This document shows, in pieces, positions 47,359 to 59,204 of a stretch of 64,000 nucleotides of DNA (position 1 is its first letter; the number at the start of each line of letters is the position of its first letter). The notes below the pieces were generated by a model. That model had not been told where the DNA came from and did no database searches. It saw only the letters and a list, made by a program, of their open reading frames with translations. The position numbers and the translations under genes are program-made. The DNA is from Lachnospiraceae bacterium (GTDB taxonomy: Bacteria; Bacillota; Clostridia; Lachnospirales; Lachnospiraceae), in NCBI GenBank assembly GCA_022794255.1, contig JAAWEL010000021.1:1-64000 (forward strand), given 5' to 3'.

Positions 47359-50280
47359 ATGGCACATGAGGATATTAACCGGATTACGAGAGAGCTAGAG
47401 GACTTACTTATGATGGATAGAGACATAGCTCCGGGTGGGGCAGAGAACAAAAACAAAAGGGATGATCGGGAAAGGCAATTGAAGGCAGAGACGGATTGCA
47501 TCACAGGAGAAAAAAACAGGGACCATTCTTACCAGGATCGGTCAGGGTGTGGAGAAGCCCAGGAAGGATTGTCAGAAGCTGAAGATTTGCCAGAGAACAG
47601 CGATTCGCCGGAGTACGGGAAGCAGCCGGAGCCTGCCGATTCATCAGAATATGATGATTTACTGGAATATGATGATTCACCAGAGTATGAAGATTCGCTG
47701 GAATATGAGGAATCTCAGGGATACAAAGGTGCAGATTTCGGGACAAGGATTATATCTTGGAATTTGGTGCGTCCCAGGGACAGTCTGATTGCCGCTTTTT
47801 TAGTGCCAGTGATTATCCTGCTGATTATTTTTGCCCAGAGGGGAATCTACCCTTTTGGGGAGGAATCTTTTTTGCGGACGGATATGTATCACCAATATGC
47901 CCCGTTTTTTTCCGAGTTCCGTCATAAGCTGGCTGAGGGTGAGAGCCTTTTGTATAGCTGGAATGTTGGAATGGGGGTGAATTTTTCTGCTCTTTATGCC
48001 TACTACCTGGCAAGTCCCTTAAATTGGCTGTTGATTTTGTGCCCTGCAGATCTGGTCATTGAATTTATGACTTATATGATCGTGTTAAAAACTGGTCTTT
48101 GCGGCCTTTCCATGGCTTTTTATCTGAAAAAGCATTTAGGGACCAGTGATTTTGGAATTGCCTTTTTTGGGGTTTTTTATGCCTTGTCCGGGTATATGGC
48201 AGCCTACAGCTGGAATATTATGTGGCTGGACTGTATCCTTCTGTTTCCGATGATTATGCTGGGGTTAGAAAGACTGGTGAGGGATGGAAGAGGGCTTTTT
48301 TACTGTCTGACGCTGGGGCTTTCCATTCTTTCCAATTATTATATTTCCATCATGACCTGTATTTTTATGGTGCTGTATTTCATAGTTCTTCTGGTGATGG
48401 AAAGAGAGATGACCTGGGAGAGGTTTGTGAGTCGCTGTTTTTTCTTTGTTTTTTACTCTCTTCTGGCCGGAGGGCTGGCTGGGCTGGTGTTGTTGCCGGA
48501 GATATATGCATTGATGATGACGGCGTCAGGGAAGTTCAATTTTCCCAAGCTGCAGGATCCTTATTTTTCCATCATTGAAATGCTGGCCCGCCATATGAGC
48601 AATGTGGAGACAGAAATCGGTCTGGACCACTGGCCGAATATTTATTGCGGGGTGGCAGTGTTCATGCTTCTTCCCCTGTATCTGGCTGCAAAGCGGATAT
48701 CCGGAAAGGAGAAGGCGGTCTATTGCATTATGATCTTGTTCTTTTTTGCCAGCTTTTCTGTCAATGTACTGAATTTTATCTGGCATGGATTTCATTTTCC
48801 AAACAGCCTGCCCTGTCGCCAGTCATACATTTATATTTTTCTGGTGCTGGTAATGTGCTGCAAAGCCTATCTCCATCTGCGGGAAATGCCATGGAAATAC
48901 GTGCTGATCTCCTTCTGGGGCGCTGTGGGCTTTGTGCTGTTAGCCCAGCAGCTGGTGAAAACAGAGCATTTTCACTTCTCAGTATTTTATGTGGTGATCC
49001 TGTTTTTGGCCTTGTATCTGGGGGTTTTCTGGCTATATTACAAGGGGCCTGTTTTTAGAAACCGGGCGATTCTCTTAGCTTTGGCACTGGTTTCCATGGA
49101 GGCGGCAGTAAATATGACTGTTACCAGTGTCACCACAGTCAGCCGCACGGCTTATATAAAAGATAACAAAGCGGTTGATCGACTGATGGATCTGGTGATT
49201 CCTTCCCGGGGAGAGGACCGGTTTTTCCGGGTGGAAAAAGTGACCCGGAAGACAAAAAATGACGGGGCCTGGATGAATTTTCCGTCCGTATCGCTGTTTT
49301 CCTCCACAGCTAATGCGGATCTGACCAGATTTTTTAAGAAGCTGGGCTGTGAGAGCTCTACCAATGCCTACAGCATTACTGGCAGTACTCCCCTGGTGGA
49401 CATGCTGTTTGCTGTAAGGTATGGACTTTATTCCGAGGATCCGGAGGATACAGGGATTCGGGAATTTGTGGCGAGGGAGGAGGAAACAGCCCTTTACCGG
49501 AACCGGTATACCCTTCCTTTAGGCTTTTGGGTTTCCAATGATTTTGAGGGGAGCTGGGACAGGGAGCTGGGAAGTCCGGCAGATGTGCAGAACAGCCTGG
49601 CAGATGCTGTGGGGGCTTCCAATGTGCTTGATATGGTGATGGATGTGTCCGGATCCGGCAAGACTCTGACCTTTTGCCCCCAAGAGGGGGGAGAATACTA
49701 TGCCTATGTGGGAAAAAACAATATAGAAAAGGTGACGGTCAGTACCTGGAAAACAACGAAAACTTTTAATAATGTGGAGCGGGGATATCTTTTGGAGCTG
49801 GGATATTGTACAGCCGGGGATGAAGTGACTTTAACAGCAGAGGAGAATCAGGACGATATTTGGGCAGATGTGTACCGTTTTTCCGATACAGGGCTGGCTC
49901 AGGTATGGGATAATCTGGCGGCTGTGCCATGGGAGATTGACCGGTGGCAGGAGGCAAAGCTTGAGGGGGTAATCAGTCCCCGGGAAGCAGGTATGATGAT
50001 AACCACGATTCCTTATGACGAAGGATGGACCGTCCTGGTGGATGGACAGAAACAAAAAACCGTCAAGGTATTGGATGCATTTATCGGGGTATCTATCCTT
50101 CCTGGAAATCACAGGATTACCATGGAATATAAGCCGGAGGGACTTACGCAGGGGCGTCTGATTACTGCCGGATGTGCGGTGGTGTTGCTGGCGGCAGAGA
50201 TTATTGGCTGGTGCTGGCGCAGACGGAAAGAGCCGGAATCCAGCCAGGAAGAATGGATACAAGATAGAAGATATGATTAG
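47359..50280 (+). CDS. YfhO-family multi-TM membrane protein
   Basis: FLRTDMYHQYAPFFSEFRHKLAEGESLLYSWNVGMGVNFSALYAYYLASPLNWL; IPYDEGWTVLVDGQK near the C-terminus. Confidence 0.9.
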   Translation: MAHEDINRITRELEDLLMMDRDIAPGGAENKNKRDDRERQLKAETDCITGEKNRDHSYQDRSGCGEAQEGLSEAEDLPENSDSPEYGKQPEPADSSEYDDLLEYDDSPEYEDSLEYEESQGYKGADFGTRIISWNLVRPRDSLIAAFLVPVIILLIIFAQRGIYPFGEESFLRTDMYHQYAPFFSEFRHKLAEGESLLYSWNVGMGVNFSALYAYYLASPLNWLLILCPADLVIEFMTYMIVLKTGLCGLSMAFYLKKHLGTSDFGIAFFGVFYALSGYMAAYSWNIMWLDCILLFPMIMLGLERLVRDGRGLFYCLTLGLSILSNYYISIMTCIFMVLYFIVLLVMEREMTWERFVSRCFFFVFYSLLAGGLAGLVLLPEIYALMMTASGKFNFPKLQDPYFSIIEMLARHMSNVETEIGLDHWPNIYCGVAVFMLLPLYLAAKRISGKEKAVYCIMILFFFASFSVNVLNFIWHGFHFPNSLPCRQSYIYIFLVLVMCCKAYLHLREMPWKYVLISFWGAVGFVLLAQQLVKTEHFHFSVFYVVILFLALYLGVFWLYYKGPVFRNRAILLALALVSMEAAVNMTVTSVTTVSRTAYIKDNKAVDRLMDLVIPSRGEDRFFRVEKVTRKTKNDGAWMNFPSVSLFSSTANADLTRFFKKLGCESSTNAYSITGSTPLVDMLFAVRYGLYSEDPEDTGIREFVAREEETALYRNRYTLPLGFWVSNDFEGSWDRELGSPADVQNSLADAVGASNVLDMVMDVSGSGKTLTFCPQEGGEYYAYVGKNNIEKVTVSTWKTTKTFNNVERGYLLELGYCTAGDEVTLTAEENQDDIWADVYRFSDTGLAQVWDNLAAVPWEIDRWQEAKLEGVISPREAGMMITTIPYDEGWTVLVDGQKQKTVKVLDAFIGVSILPGNHRITMEYKPEGLTQGRLITAGCAVVLLAAEIIGWCWRRRKEPESSQEEWIQDRRYD
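47584..47727 (+). repeat. Eight degenerate 18-bp (hexapeptide) tandem repeats in the YfhO N-terminus
   Basis: DLPENS DSPEYG KQPEPA DSSEYD DLLEYD DSPEYE DSLEYE ESQGYK. Confidence 0.85.
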
Positions 50281-50301
50281 AGAGACAAGGAGAAAATTAC
50301 C

Positions 50302-51672
50302 ATGAAGCTTTGGGGCGGACGTTTTACAAAGGAAGAGAATCAGCTGGTGCATAATTTTAATGAGTCATTATCTTTTGACCACCGGTTTTACCGGCAGGAT
50401 ATTGAGGGAAGTATTGCTCATGTGACAATGCTGGCCAGACAGGGAATCGTGACACTGGAGGATAAGGATGCAATTATTGCCGGACTCAGGGGGATTCTTG
50501 CGGATGTGGAATCGGGAAAGCTGGAATTTACGGCAGAGCACGAGGATATCCACTCTTTTGTGGAGGCGAATCTGATTCAGCGGATCGGAGAAGCGGGAAA
50601 ACGGCTTCACACAGGCCGCAGCCGCAATGATCAGGTGGCTCTGGATATGAAGCTGTACTGCAGGGATGAGATTGACGAGCTTGACAAACTGGTAAAGGGG
50701 CTTCTTGGGGAGCTGTTAAAGATTATGAAGGAAAATCTGGATACCTATATGCCAGGCTTCACTCATCTGCAGAAGGCTCAGCCGATTACCCTGGCTCACC
50801 ATATGGGAGCTTATTTTGAGATGTTTTCCCGGGACAGAGGGCGGCTTAAGGATATCCGGAAGAGGATGAATACTTGTCCTTTAGGTTCTGGCGCTCTTGC
50901 CGGGACCACCTATCCTCTGGACAGGGACTGCACAACCGGGCTACTGGGCTTTGATACCCCCACCCTCAACAGCATGGACTCTGTGGCTGACCGGGATTAT
51001 GTGATTGAGCTGCTTTCGGCATTGTCCACGATTGCCATGCATTTAAGCCGTTTTAGTGAGGAAATCATTTTATGGAACAGCAATGAATACCAGTTTGTGG
51101 AGCTGGATGATTCCTACAGCACCGGCAGCAGTATAATGCCCCAGAAAAAAAATCCGGATATTGCAGAGCTGGTTCGGGGAAAGACCGGACGGGTCTACGG
51201 GGCTTTGGTTGCGATTCTTACCACCATGAAGGGTCTGCCCCTGGCATATAACAAAGATATGCAGGAGGACAAGGAGCTGACCTTTGATGCCATTGACACG
51301 GTCAAGGGCTGTTTGGCTCTGTTTACTGGTATGCTTTCCACTATAACCTTCAAAAAGGATGTGATGGAAACCAGTGCAAAAAAAGGCTTTACCAATGCCA
51401 CAGATGCAGCAGATTACCTGGTAGGCCATGGGGTTCCCTTCAGGGACGCCCACGGGATTGTGGGGCAATTGGTGCTTCTCTGTCTGGATAAGGGCATTGG
51501 GCTGGATGAACTTTCTCTGGAAGAATTCCGCCAGGCCAGCCCGGCCTTTGAGAAAGATATCTATGATGCCATCAGCATGGAGACCTGCGTAAAAAGGCGG
51601 ATCACCTTAGGGGCTCCGGGGCAGGAGGCTATGAGACAGGTGATCCTTGCCTATGAAAAGCTTTTGGATTAG
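50302..51672 (+). CDS. argH: Argininosuccinate lyase
   Basis: [52 protein letters not shown]. Confidence 0.97.
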   Translation: MKLWGGRFTKEENQLVHNFNESLSFDHRFYRQDIEGSIAHVTMLARQGIVTLEDKDAIIAGLRGILADVESGKLEFTAEHEDIHSFVEANLIQRIGEAGKRLHTGRSRNDQVALDMKLYCRDEIDELDKLVKGLLGELLKIMKENLDTYMPGFTHLQKAQPITLAHHMGAYFEMFSRDRGRLKDIRKRMNTCPLGSGALAGTTYPLDRDCTTGLLGFDTPTLNSMDSVADRDYVIELLSALSTIAMHLSRFSEEIILWNSNEYQFVELDDSYSTGSSIMPQKKNPDIAELVRGKTGRVYGALVAILTTMKGLPLAYNKDMQEDKELTFDAIDTVKGCLALFTGMLSTITFKKDVMETSAKKGFTNATDAADYLVGHGVPFRDAHGIVGQLVLLCLDKGIGLDELSLEEFRQASPAFEKDIYDAISMETCVKRRITLGAPGQEAMRQVILAYEKLLD

Positions 51673-51674
51673 AA

Positions 51675-52412
51675 TCAGGGAACTAAGAATACTTCAGCAG
51701 ATCGCCTTCCATGGCGAAGTGCCTCCATATGGCTGTCATAGTAAATATCGATGTGTTTTCCGTTGACGCCGCTTCCGCAGTCCTCAGCCGTGTAGACCAC
51801 TCCGTTGATCATCAGCTTTGTGCCATAGGGAATCACTTTTGGATCCACGGCTACTGTGTGGTTTGAGCGGGGAATGGCCCCGGTACTGGTGCGCTTGCCC
51901 CATTTGCCGCTGCATCTGGAACAGGAACAGTAGCCGGTGGTGCGGAAGGTTCCCAAGGAACGGGAAGCAGTTGGAAGAGCAGCTTCCTGAACCACAGGCT
52001 CTTTGGCAGGGGCAGGTTCTCCTTTAACATAGGAGAGAGCGTTGCCGAAGCTTTTGCCGTTTACCTGGCCTTCAATCCGGTAGACTCCGTCAGGCAGGGA
52101 GTCCCAATCCATCTGGATGCGGAAGCCGTGCATTCCGTGGCCGATTTGATTCTCGCTCAGATCTTCTCGATAGATGGAGGCATTGGGGTGAAAATCTCCT
52201 ACAATCTGAGAGGTTTCCTCCCGGGTGACTGTCACATGGATAGGGACAATCGTATTTGGGGAATCAGGTTCCCATCCCCATCCCACGATTACCCCGTCCT
52301 CCATTTGGTCAAAATATCCGTTTAAAGGTTCTGCATATGTGATTATGACGCTGCTCTGCAGCAAGATTGTCATTAGCATCAGGCATGTCCATAAGACTTT
52401 GCTTTTTCTCAT
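51675..52412 (-). CDS. Secreted 3D-domain protein with N-terminal uncharacterised domain
   Basis: Signal peptide; GTFRTTGYCSCSRCSG...VAVDPKVIPYGTKLMINGVVYTAEDCGSGVNGKHIDIYYDSH. Confidence 0.88.
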   Translation of the reverse strand: MRKSKVLWTCLMLMTILLQSSVIITYAEPLNGYFDQMEDGVIVGWGWEPDSPNTIVPIHVTVTREETSQIVGDFHPNASIYREDLSENQIGHGMHGFRIQMDWDSLPDGVYRIEGQVNGKSFGNALSYVKGEPAPAKEPVVQEAALPTASRSLGTFRTTGYCSCSRCSGKWGKRTSTGAIPRSNHTVAVDPKVIPYGTKLMINGVVYTAEDCGSGVNGKHIDIYYDSHMEALRHGRRSAEVFLVP

Positions 52413-52515
52413 CTCAATGCTCCTTCCTGTTACAATACAAAAGTTGTTAAAAATTAACACACTTTAAATATATGTAACAGAACTGTAACAATATACCTGT
52501 TTGCTGTAAGAAAAA

Positions 52516-52567
52516 GCAAAAAATTCCGGCAGAAGGCGTCTGTGACGGCTTCTGCCGGATTTTTTTA
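52516..52567 (-). terminator. Rho-independent terminator
   Basis: CCGGCAGAAG gcgtctgtgacgg CTTCTGCCGG flanked by A and T tracts. Confidence 0.8.
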
Positions 52568-52576
52568 AGTCTAAAG

Positions 52577-53215
52577 CTATTCAACCATAAAAACTTCTTC
52601 TATCTGTTTTCCGTGTGCCACGGCATCTTCGTGGTTATCATAGTAGATATCAATGTGCTCTCCTATTACGTTGGAACCGATATCCTCCACCGTGTAAATG
52701 ATATCATGGATCATCAGGCGGGTGCCAATGGGAAAGCGGGTAATATCAGCAGAAATCGTATGCCTGGCCTGAGGAACGGTTCCTGAATAGGTCAGGTCGA
52801 AGCCGCCGGAACATTCTTCGCAGATACAGTAGCCGGTGGTGACAAACATCCCCAGGGAAGTTCCTTTTTTGGGAGTGTTTGAATTGATTTGTGAAGCAGG
52901 GGAGATAGAAGCTTTTCCACTGCCACAGACAAGAACCGGTGAGCCTGCTGAATCGTGGGATGAAACTGCAGCAGGAGGTGCAGTTATTTGCTCGTTTTTT
53001 GACACATCGGAGGTTTGTGAGATGCTGGGAGCCTGGGTGATCTGGGCGCCCCTGGCAATCTGTTCAGCCTCCACGTTCCGGATGGTACCATCCACCGCAT
53101 TCCCATCGCCTGGTACGGGTGCTGCCCAGGCATTTACATGGAACAGGATAATCCATAAAAATATGGAAAATATTATATGGAACGATAATTTTTTACTTTT
53201 AATGGCACAATGCAT
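52577..53215 (-). CDS. Secreted 3D-domain protein (second copy)
   Basis: GMFVTTGYCICEECSGGFD...SADITRFPIGTRLMIHDIIYTVEDIGSNVIGEHIDIYYDNH. Confidence 0.88.
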   Translation of the reverse strand: MHCAIKSKKLSFHIIFSIFLWIILFHVNAWAAPVPGDGNAVDGTIRNVEAEQIARGAQITQAPSISQTSDVSKNEQITAPPAAVSSHDSAGSPVLVCGSGKASISPASQINSNTPKKGTSLGMFVTTGYCICEECSGGFDLTYSGTVPQARHTISADITRFPIGTRLMIHDIIYTVEDIGSNVIGEHIDIYYDNHEDAVAHGKQIEEVFMVE

Positions 53216-53370
53216 AAGGTTCACCTCACATTCTTTAAAATTTAAATGACGAATAGTCCCCTTGTCCACCGAGGATATACTTCCATTATATTACAAAAAT
53301 GTTAAATGTCAAGGAAAATGGAGAACCAGGGGAAAGGATGGGGAAAGAGAAAGTTTTTCATGAAAACCTC

Positions 53371-53399
53371 TTGACAAAAACAAGGAGGTAAAGTATAGT
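53371..53399 (+). promoter_or_regulatory. Sigma-A promoter TTGACA-N17-TATAGT
   Basis: Immediately upstream of CIRCE. Confidence 0.85.
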
Positions 53400-53411
53400 A
53401 TTCACAGAGTG

Positions 53412-53438
53412 TTAGCACTCTTGCATGACGAGTGCTAA
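53412..53438. promoter_or_regulatory. CIRCE operator (HrcA binding site)
   Basis: Perfect TTAGCACTC-N9-GAGTGCTAA. Confidence 0.98.
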
Positions 53439-53460
53439 CAAGCAGGAAAGGGAGGCCGGT

Positions 53461-54507
53461 ATGGAGCTGGATGATCGGAAGGTTACAATATTAAAAGCTA
53501 TCATCAAGACGTATCTGGAGACCGGAGAGCCGGTAGGCTCCCGAACGATTTCCAAATATACGGATCTGCAGTTAAGCTCCGCGACTATCCGCAATGAGAT
53601 GTCAGATCTGGAAGAGATGGGCTATATTATTCAGCCCCATACCTCTGCAGGGCGGATTCCTTCCGACAAGGGATATCGTTTCTATGTGGATCAGATTATG
53701 CAGGAGAAGGAGCAGGAGGTGACGGAGGTCAAGGCGCTGATGATCAAGCGCGTGGACCGGGTGGAGCTGATTTTAAAGAAGCTGGCCCGTCTTTTGGCCA
53801 ACAATACCAATTATGCAGCCATGATTACAGGCCCTCAGTATCACCACAATAAGTTGAAGTTTATTCAGCTTTCTCAGATGGATCCTCACAAGCTTTTGGT
53901 GGTCACGGTGGTGGAGGGGAACTTAATCCGCAATAAGGTGATTCATGTGCAGGAGGAGATCAGTCAGGAAGAGATTTTAAATCTGAATATTATGTTAAAC
54001 AGCAGCCTCAATGGTTTGACCATTGATGAGATCAACTTAGGTGTCATCAGCCGCTTAAAGGAGCAGGCAGGAGTCCATAGCCAAGTGATTGACCTGGTAC
54101 TCAGTGAAGTGGCAGCAGTGATTCAGACTGACGAGGAGGACTTACAGATTTATACCAGTGGAGCCACGAATATATTTAAATATCCGGAGCTTAGTGATGG
54201 GGAGAAGGCCAGTCAGCTGATCAGTGCCTTGGAGCAGAAGGAGATGCTTCAGGAGCTGATCACCGATGTGAACCGCACAGAGGAGGACAATGGCATCCAG
54301 GTATACATTGGTGAGGAGACACCTGTTCAGTCCATGAAGGATTGCAGTGTGGTGACGGCCAATTACGAACTGGGCGAGGGGATCCGCGGCACGATTGGGA
54401 TTATTGGTCCAAAGCGGATGGACTATGAGAGGGTGCTCAGTACATTGAGACATCTGATGAGGCAGCTGGATGCCACATTTAAAAGTGACAAGGATGAAGA
54501 AAGGTGA
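53461..54507 (+). CDS. hrcA: Heat-inducible transcription repressor HrcA
   Basis: ELDDRKVTILKAIIKTYLETGEPVGSRTISKYTDLQLSSATIRNEMSDLEEMGYI. Confidence 0.97.
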   Translation: MELDDRKVTILKAIIKTYLETGEPVGSRTISKYTDLQLSSATIRNEMSDLEEMGYIIQPHTSAGRIPSDKGYRFYVDQIMQEKEQEVTEVKALMIKRVDRVELILKKLARLLANNTNYAAMITGPQYHHNKLKFIQLSQMDPHKLLVVTVVEGNLIRNKVIHVQEEISQEEILNLNIMLNSSLNGLTIDEINLGVISRLKEQAGVHSQVIDLVLSEVAAVIQTDEEDLQIYTSGATNIFKYPELSDGEKASQLISALEQKEMLQELITDVNRTEEDNGIQVYIGEETPVQSMKDCSVVTANYELGEGIRGTIGIIGPKRMDYERVLSTLRHLMRQLDATFKSDKDEER

Positions 54508-54512
54508 CAGAC

Positions 54513-55169
54513 ATGGATAGAGATAAAGAAGAGAAGGAGATGCCAGGCGGCCAGGAGAGAGAAAAAGCGCCGGAAGCTTTTGACGAAAAGGAAAGCAAGG
54601 CAGGGGAGGCCCTTCATGATGAACAGGCGGCAGGGGATGACTTTCTGTCAGACAGGGATGGAGATGGTATAGAAACAGAGACAGAAGATGCAGGAGAACC
54701 CTTCGCAAAGGATAAGAAGGAAGGGAAAAAAGATCCAAAAGATACCCAGATCGAAGAGCTTCAGGATCGGCTAAAGCGGCAGATGGCAGAATTTGATAAT
54801 TTCCGCAAGCGGACGGAGAAAGAGAAATCCGCCATGTACGAGGTGGGAGCCAGAGACATTATTGAGAAGATCCTTCCTGTGCTGGACAATTTTGAGAGAG
54901 GTTTGGCAGCCGTGCCGGAGGATGTGAAGGGAAGTTCCTTTGCCGAAGGCGTGGAAATGATTTACAAGCAGTTCATTAAGACTTTAGAGGATGTGGGTGT
55001 GGAGGCGATTGAGGCGGTAGGTAAGCCGTTTGATCCGGATATTCACAATGCAGTAATGCATATTGACGATGAGGCCTATGGGGAGAATGAGATTTCCCAG
55101 GAACTGCAAAAAGGCTACAAATACCGGGGAACTGTGGTGCGGTACAGTATGGTACAGGTGGCAAATTAA
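54513..55169 (+). CDS. grpE: Nucleotide exchange factor GrpE
   Basis: FDNFRKRTEKEKSAMYEVGARDIIEKILPVLDNFERGL; gene order. Confidence 0.96.
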   Translation: MDRDKEEKEMPGGQEREKAPEAFDEKESKAGEALHDEQAAGDDFLSDRDGDGIETETEDAGEPFAKDKKEGKKDPKDTQIEELQDRLKRQMAEFDNFRKRTEKEKSAMYEVGARDIIEKILPVLDNFERGLAAVPEDVKGSSFAEGVEMIYKQFIKTLEDVGVEAIEAVGKPFDPDIHNAVMHIDDEAYGENEISQELQKGYKYRGTVVRYSMVQVAN

Positions 55170-55189
55170 GACAACGGATTCCTAATTAA

Positions 55190-57088
<1,899 letters not shown>

Positions 57089-57231
57089 AGACAAGCGAAC
57101 AGAGTGAGAAGGCTGGCGCAGTCACGGGATTTGGCTGCGACAGCCATTTCGGCGTATAAAGCATGCCTTTAAATGGGCGAAGGGTAACAGTACCGGGGAT
57201 TGGGCTGTTGCCTCAGAGGATGGAGGAGATC

Positions 57232-58377
57232 ATGGCAGAGAGCAAGAGAGATTATTATGAGGTTCTGGGCGTTCCCAAGAACGCAGATGAGGCCGCCCTC
57301 AAAAAAGCGTATCGTGCCCTTGCAAAAAAGTATCACCCAGACAGCAATCCGGGAGATGCGGAGGCAGAGAAAAAGTTCAAGGAGGCATCGGAGGCGTACA
57401 GCGTGCTCAGTGACCCGGATAAACGGCGTCAGTATGACCAGTTCGGCCATGCAGCTTTTGATGGAGGGGCCGGTGGCGGCGGATTTGGCGGATTTGATTT
57501 TTCCGGGGATATGGGCGACATTTTCGGGGATATTTTCGGCGACATTTTTGGCGGCGGAAGAAGCCGTGGCAGTCAGTATAATGGGCCTATGAGGGGAGCG
57601 AACGTAAGAACGGCTATCCGCATTACCTTTGAGGAGGCTGTTTTTGGCTGCGAGAAGGAGATTGAGATCAATTTCAAGGAGGAGTGCTCCAAGTGCCACG
57701 GCACAGGGGCAAAGCCGGGGACCTCCCCGGAGACCTGCCCCAAATGTAATGGCAAGGGGAAGATCCTCTACACTCAGCAGTCCTTCTTTGGTCAGGTGCA
57801 GAATGTTCAGACCTGTCCGGAGTGTGGCGGAAAGGGTAAGGTGATCCGGGAGAAGTGTCCAGACTGTTACGGAACCGGCTATGTAACCAGGAAGAAGAAA
57901 TTTAAGGTTTCCATTCCAGGAGGCATTGATAACGGACAGAGTGTGCGGTGTGCCGGAGGTGGTGAGCCGGGGGTCAATGGCGGCGAGAGAGGAGATCTTT
58001 TGGTGGAGGCTGTCGTATCCCAGCATCCTACTTTTAAGCGCCAGGATACCAGTATTTACTCCACTGTGCCCATCTCCTTTGCCACAGCGGCCTTAGGCGG
58101 CCCGGTCCGCATTAAGACTGTGGACGGAGAGGTGGAATACGAGGTAAAGGCAGGGACTCAGACAGATACCCGGGTACGCTTAAAGGGAAAAGGGGTTCCC
58201 TCTCTGCGAGTGAGAGGCGGAGTCCGGGGCGATCACTATGTGACTCTGGTGGTTCAGGTGCCAGAGCGGCTTAACGAGGCACAGAAGGAGGCTTTGCGGA
58301 ATTTTGATGCAGTGATGCGCGGGGAGAAGCCAGAGAGTGGTGAGAAGCCGAAGAAAAAGCTTTTTGGAAATAAATAA
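57232..58377 (+). CDS. dnaJ: Chaperone DnaJ
   Basis: J domain with HPD, G/F region, four CxxCxGxG repeats. Confidence 0.98.
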   Translation: MAESKRDYYEVLGVPKNADEAALKKAYRALAKKYHPDSNPGDAEAEKKFKEASEAYSVLSDPDKRRQYDQFGHAAFDGGAGGGGFGGFDFSGDMGDIFGDIFGDIFGGGRSRGSQYNGPMRGANVRTAIRITFEEAVFGCEKEIEINFKEECSKCHGTGAKPGTSPETCPKCNGKGKILYTQQSFFGQVQNVQTCPECGGKGKVIREKCPDCYGTGYVTRKKKFKVSIPGGIDNGQSVRCAGGGEPGVNGGERGDLLVEAVVSQHPTFKRQDTSIYSTVPISFATAALGGPVRIKTVDGEVEYEVKAGTQTDTRVRLKGKGVPSLRVRGGVRGDHYVTLVVQVPERLNEAQKEALRNFDAVMRGEKPESGEKPKKKLFGNK

Positions 58378-58382
58378 AAAGG

Positions 58383-58419
58383 AAAGAGCCGCTTCGTGTT
58401 TTGCACGAAGCGGCTCTTT
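58383..58419 (+). terminator. Rho-independent terminator after dnaJ
   Basis: AAAGAGCCGCTTCGTG ttttg CACGAAGCGGCTCTTT. Confidence 0.92.
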
Positions 58420-58930
58420 GGTTGCAACCCTAATTTTTAAGGTTTTTTTGAAAATGGTCGTTTTCTGTTTGAAAAATCTGGCGGTGTGTGATGGAATTGT
58501 AATGCGTCAAGGAATTTCGTTTTACTTGATTTTTTGTTTTTTTGCCTCGTTTTTCTCCCGGAAATCGACTCTTTTCATCATCCGTTCAATAGGTTAATGC
58601 AGATAGAGGAGGTTTTATTGCAAAGAATGTAAAAAAATTGTTTCTGTTTTTTTCTGGGCACTTCCGGGGGCAAAAATATAGTAAAAAGATGATTTTTTGA
58701 ATTTAAGTTTTGGGGGTATTGGGAAAAGGAGGCAGGTTTTTGCTGTCGTTTTTCTTTTGTACTTATGAGTATTGATAAGTAAAAAGAATAAAACATGGAC
58801 TTCTATTTTCTTTAGACAAAATCAGGCAAAAAATTCACAATCTAAAAGAACCTTCAGAATGCATATAATAGCTTTGACTTATAAATGCTTCTTCTATACG
58901 GTCCCCCTTTCCAATGAATTCCCGCAGATT

Positions 58931-58977
58931 GTTTTTTTCAAAAAACATGGTGCCTATCCCGTGTTTTTTTTGAAAAA
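58931..58977. repeat. A/T-rich ~19-bp imperfect inverted repeat
   Basis: GTTTTTTTCAAAAAACATGG tgcctatc CCGTGTTTTTTTTGAAAAAC. Confidence 0.75.
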
Positions 58978-59106
58978 CATAGAGCGTTGACGGGAAGTTT
59001 TAATTGTTAATAAATAGACAGGAAGAGCGGGTTCAAACAGTTGATTTTTCACAGTTTTTGGTAAAAATCCCGGATAATACACAGATATTGGGAGAAAAAT
59101 TTCCAA

Positions 59107-59135
59107 TTGTATCCCTTCCTTAATTATGTTATACT
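59107..59135 (+). promoter_or_regulatory. Sigma-A promoter TTGTAT-N17-TATACT for rnf operon
   Basis: Position upstream of rnfC. Confidence 0.6.
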
Positions 59136-59143
59136 GTACAAGA

Positions 59144-59166
59144 TGACAAAATGATACTTTTTGTCA
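59144..59166. promoter_or_regulatory. Inverted repeat TGACAAAA-N7-TTTTGTCA just downstream of the rnf -10
   Basis: 8-bp perfect arms; operator or 5'-UTR hairpin. Confidence 0.5.
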
Positions 59167-59204
59167 AGAACAGAAAGAAAATGATAGAAAGAGGGTAAAA
59201 GTAG

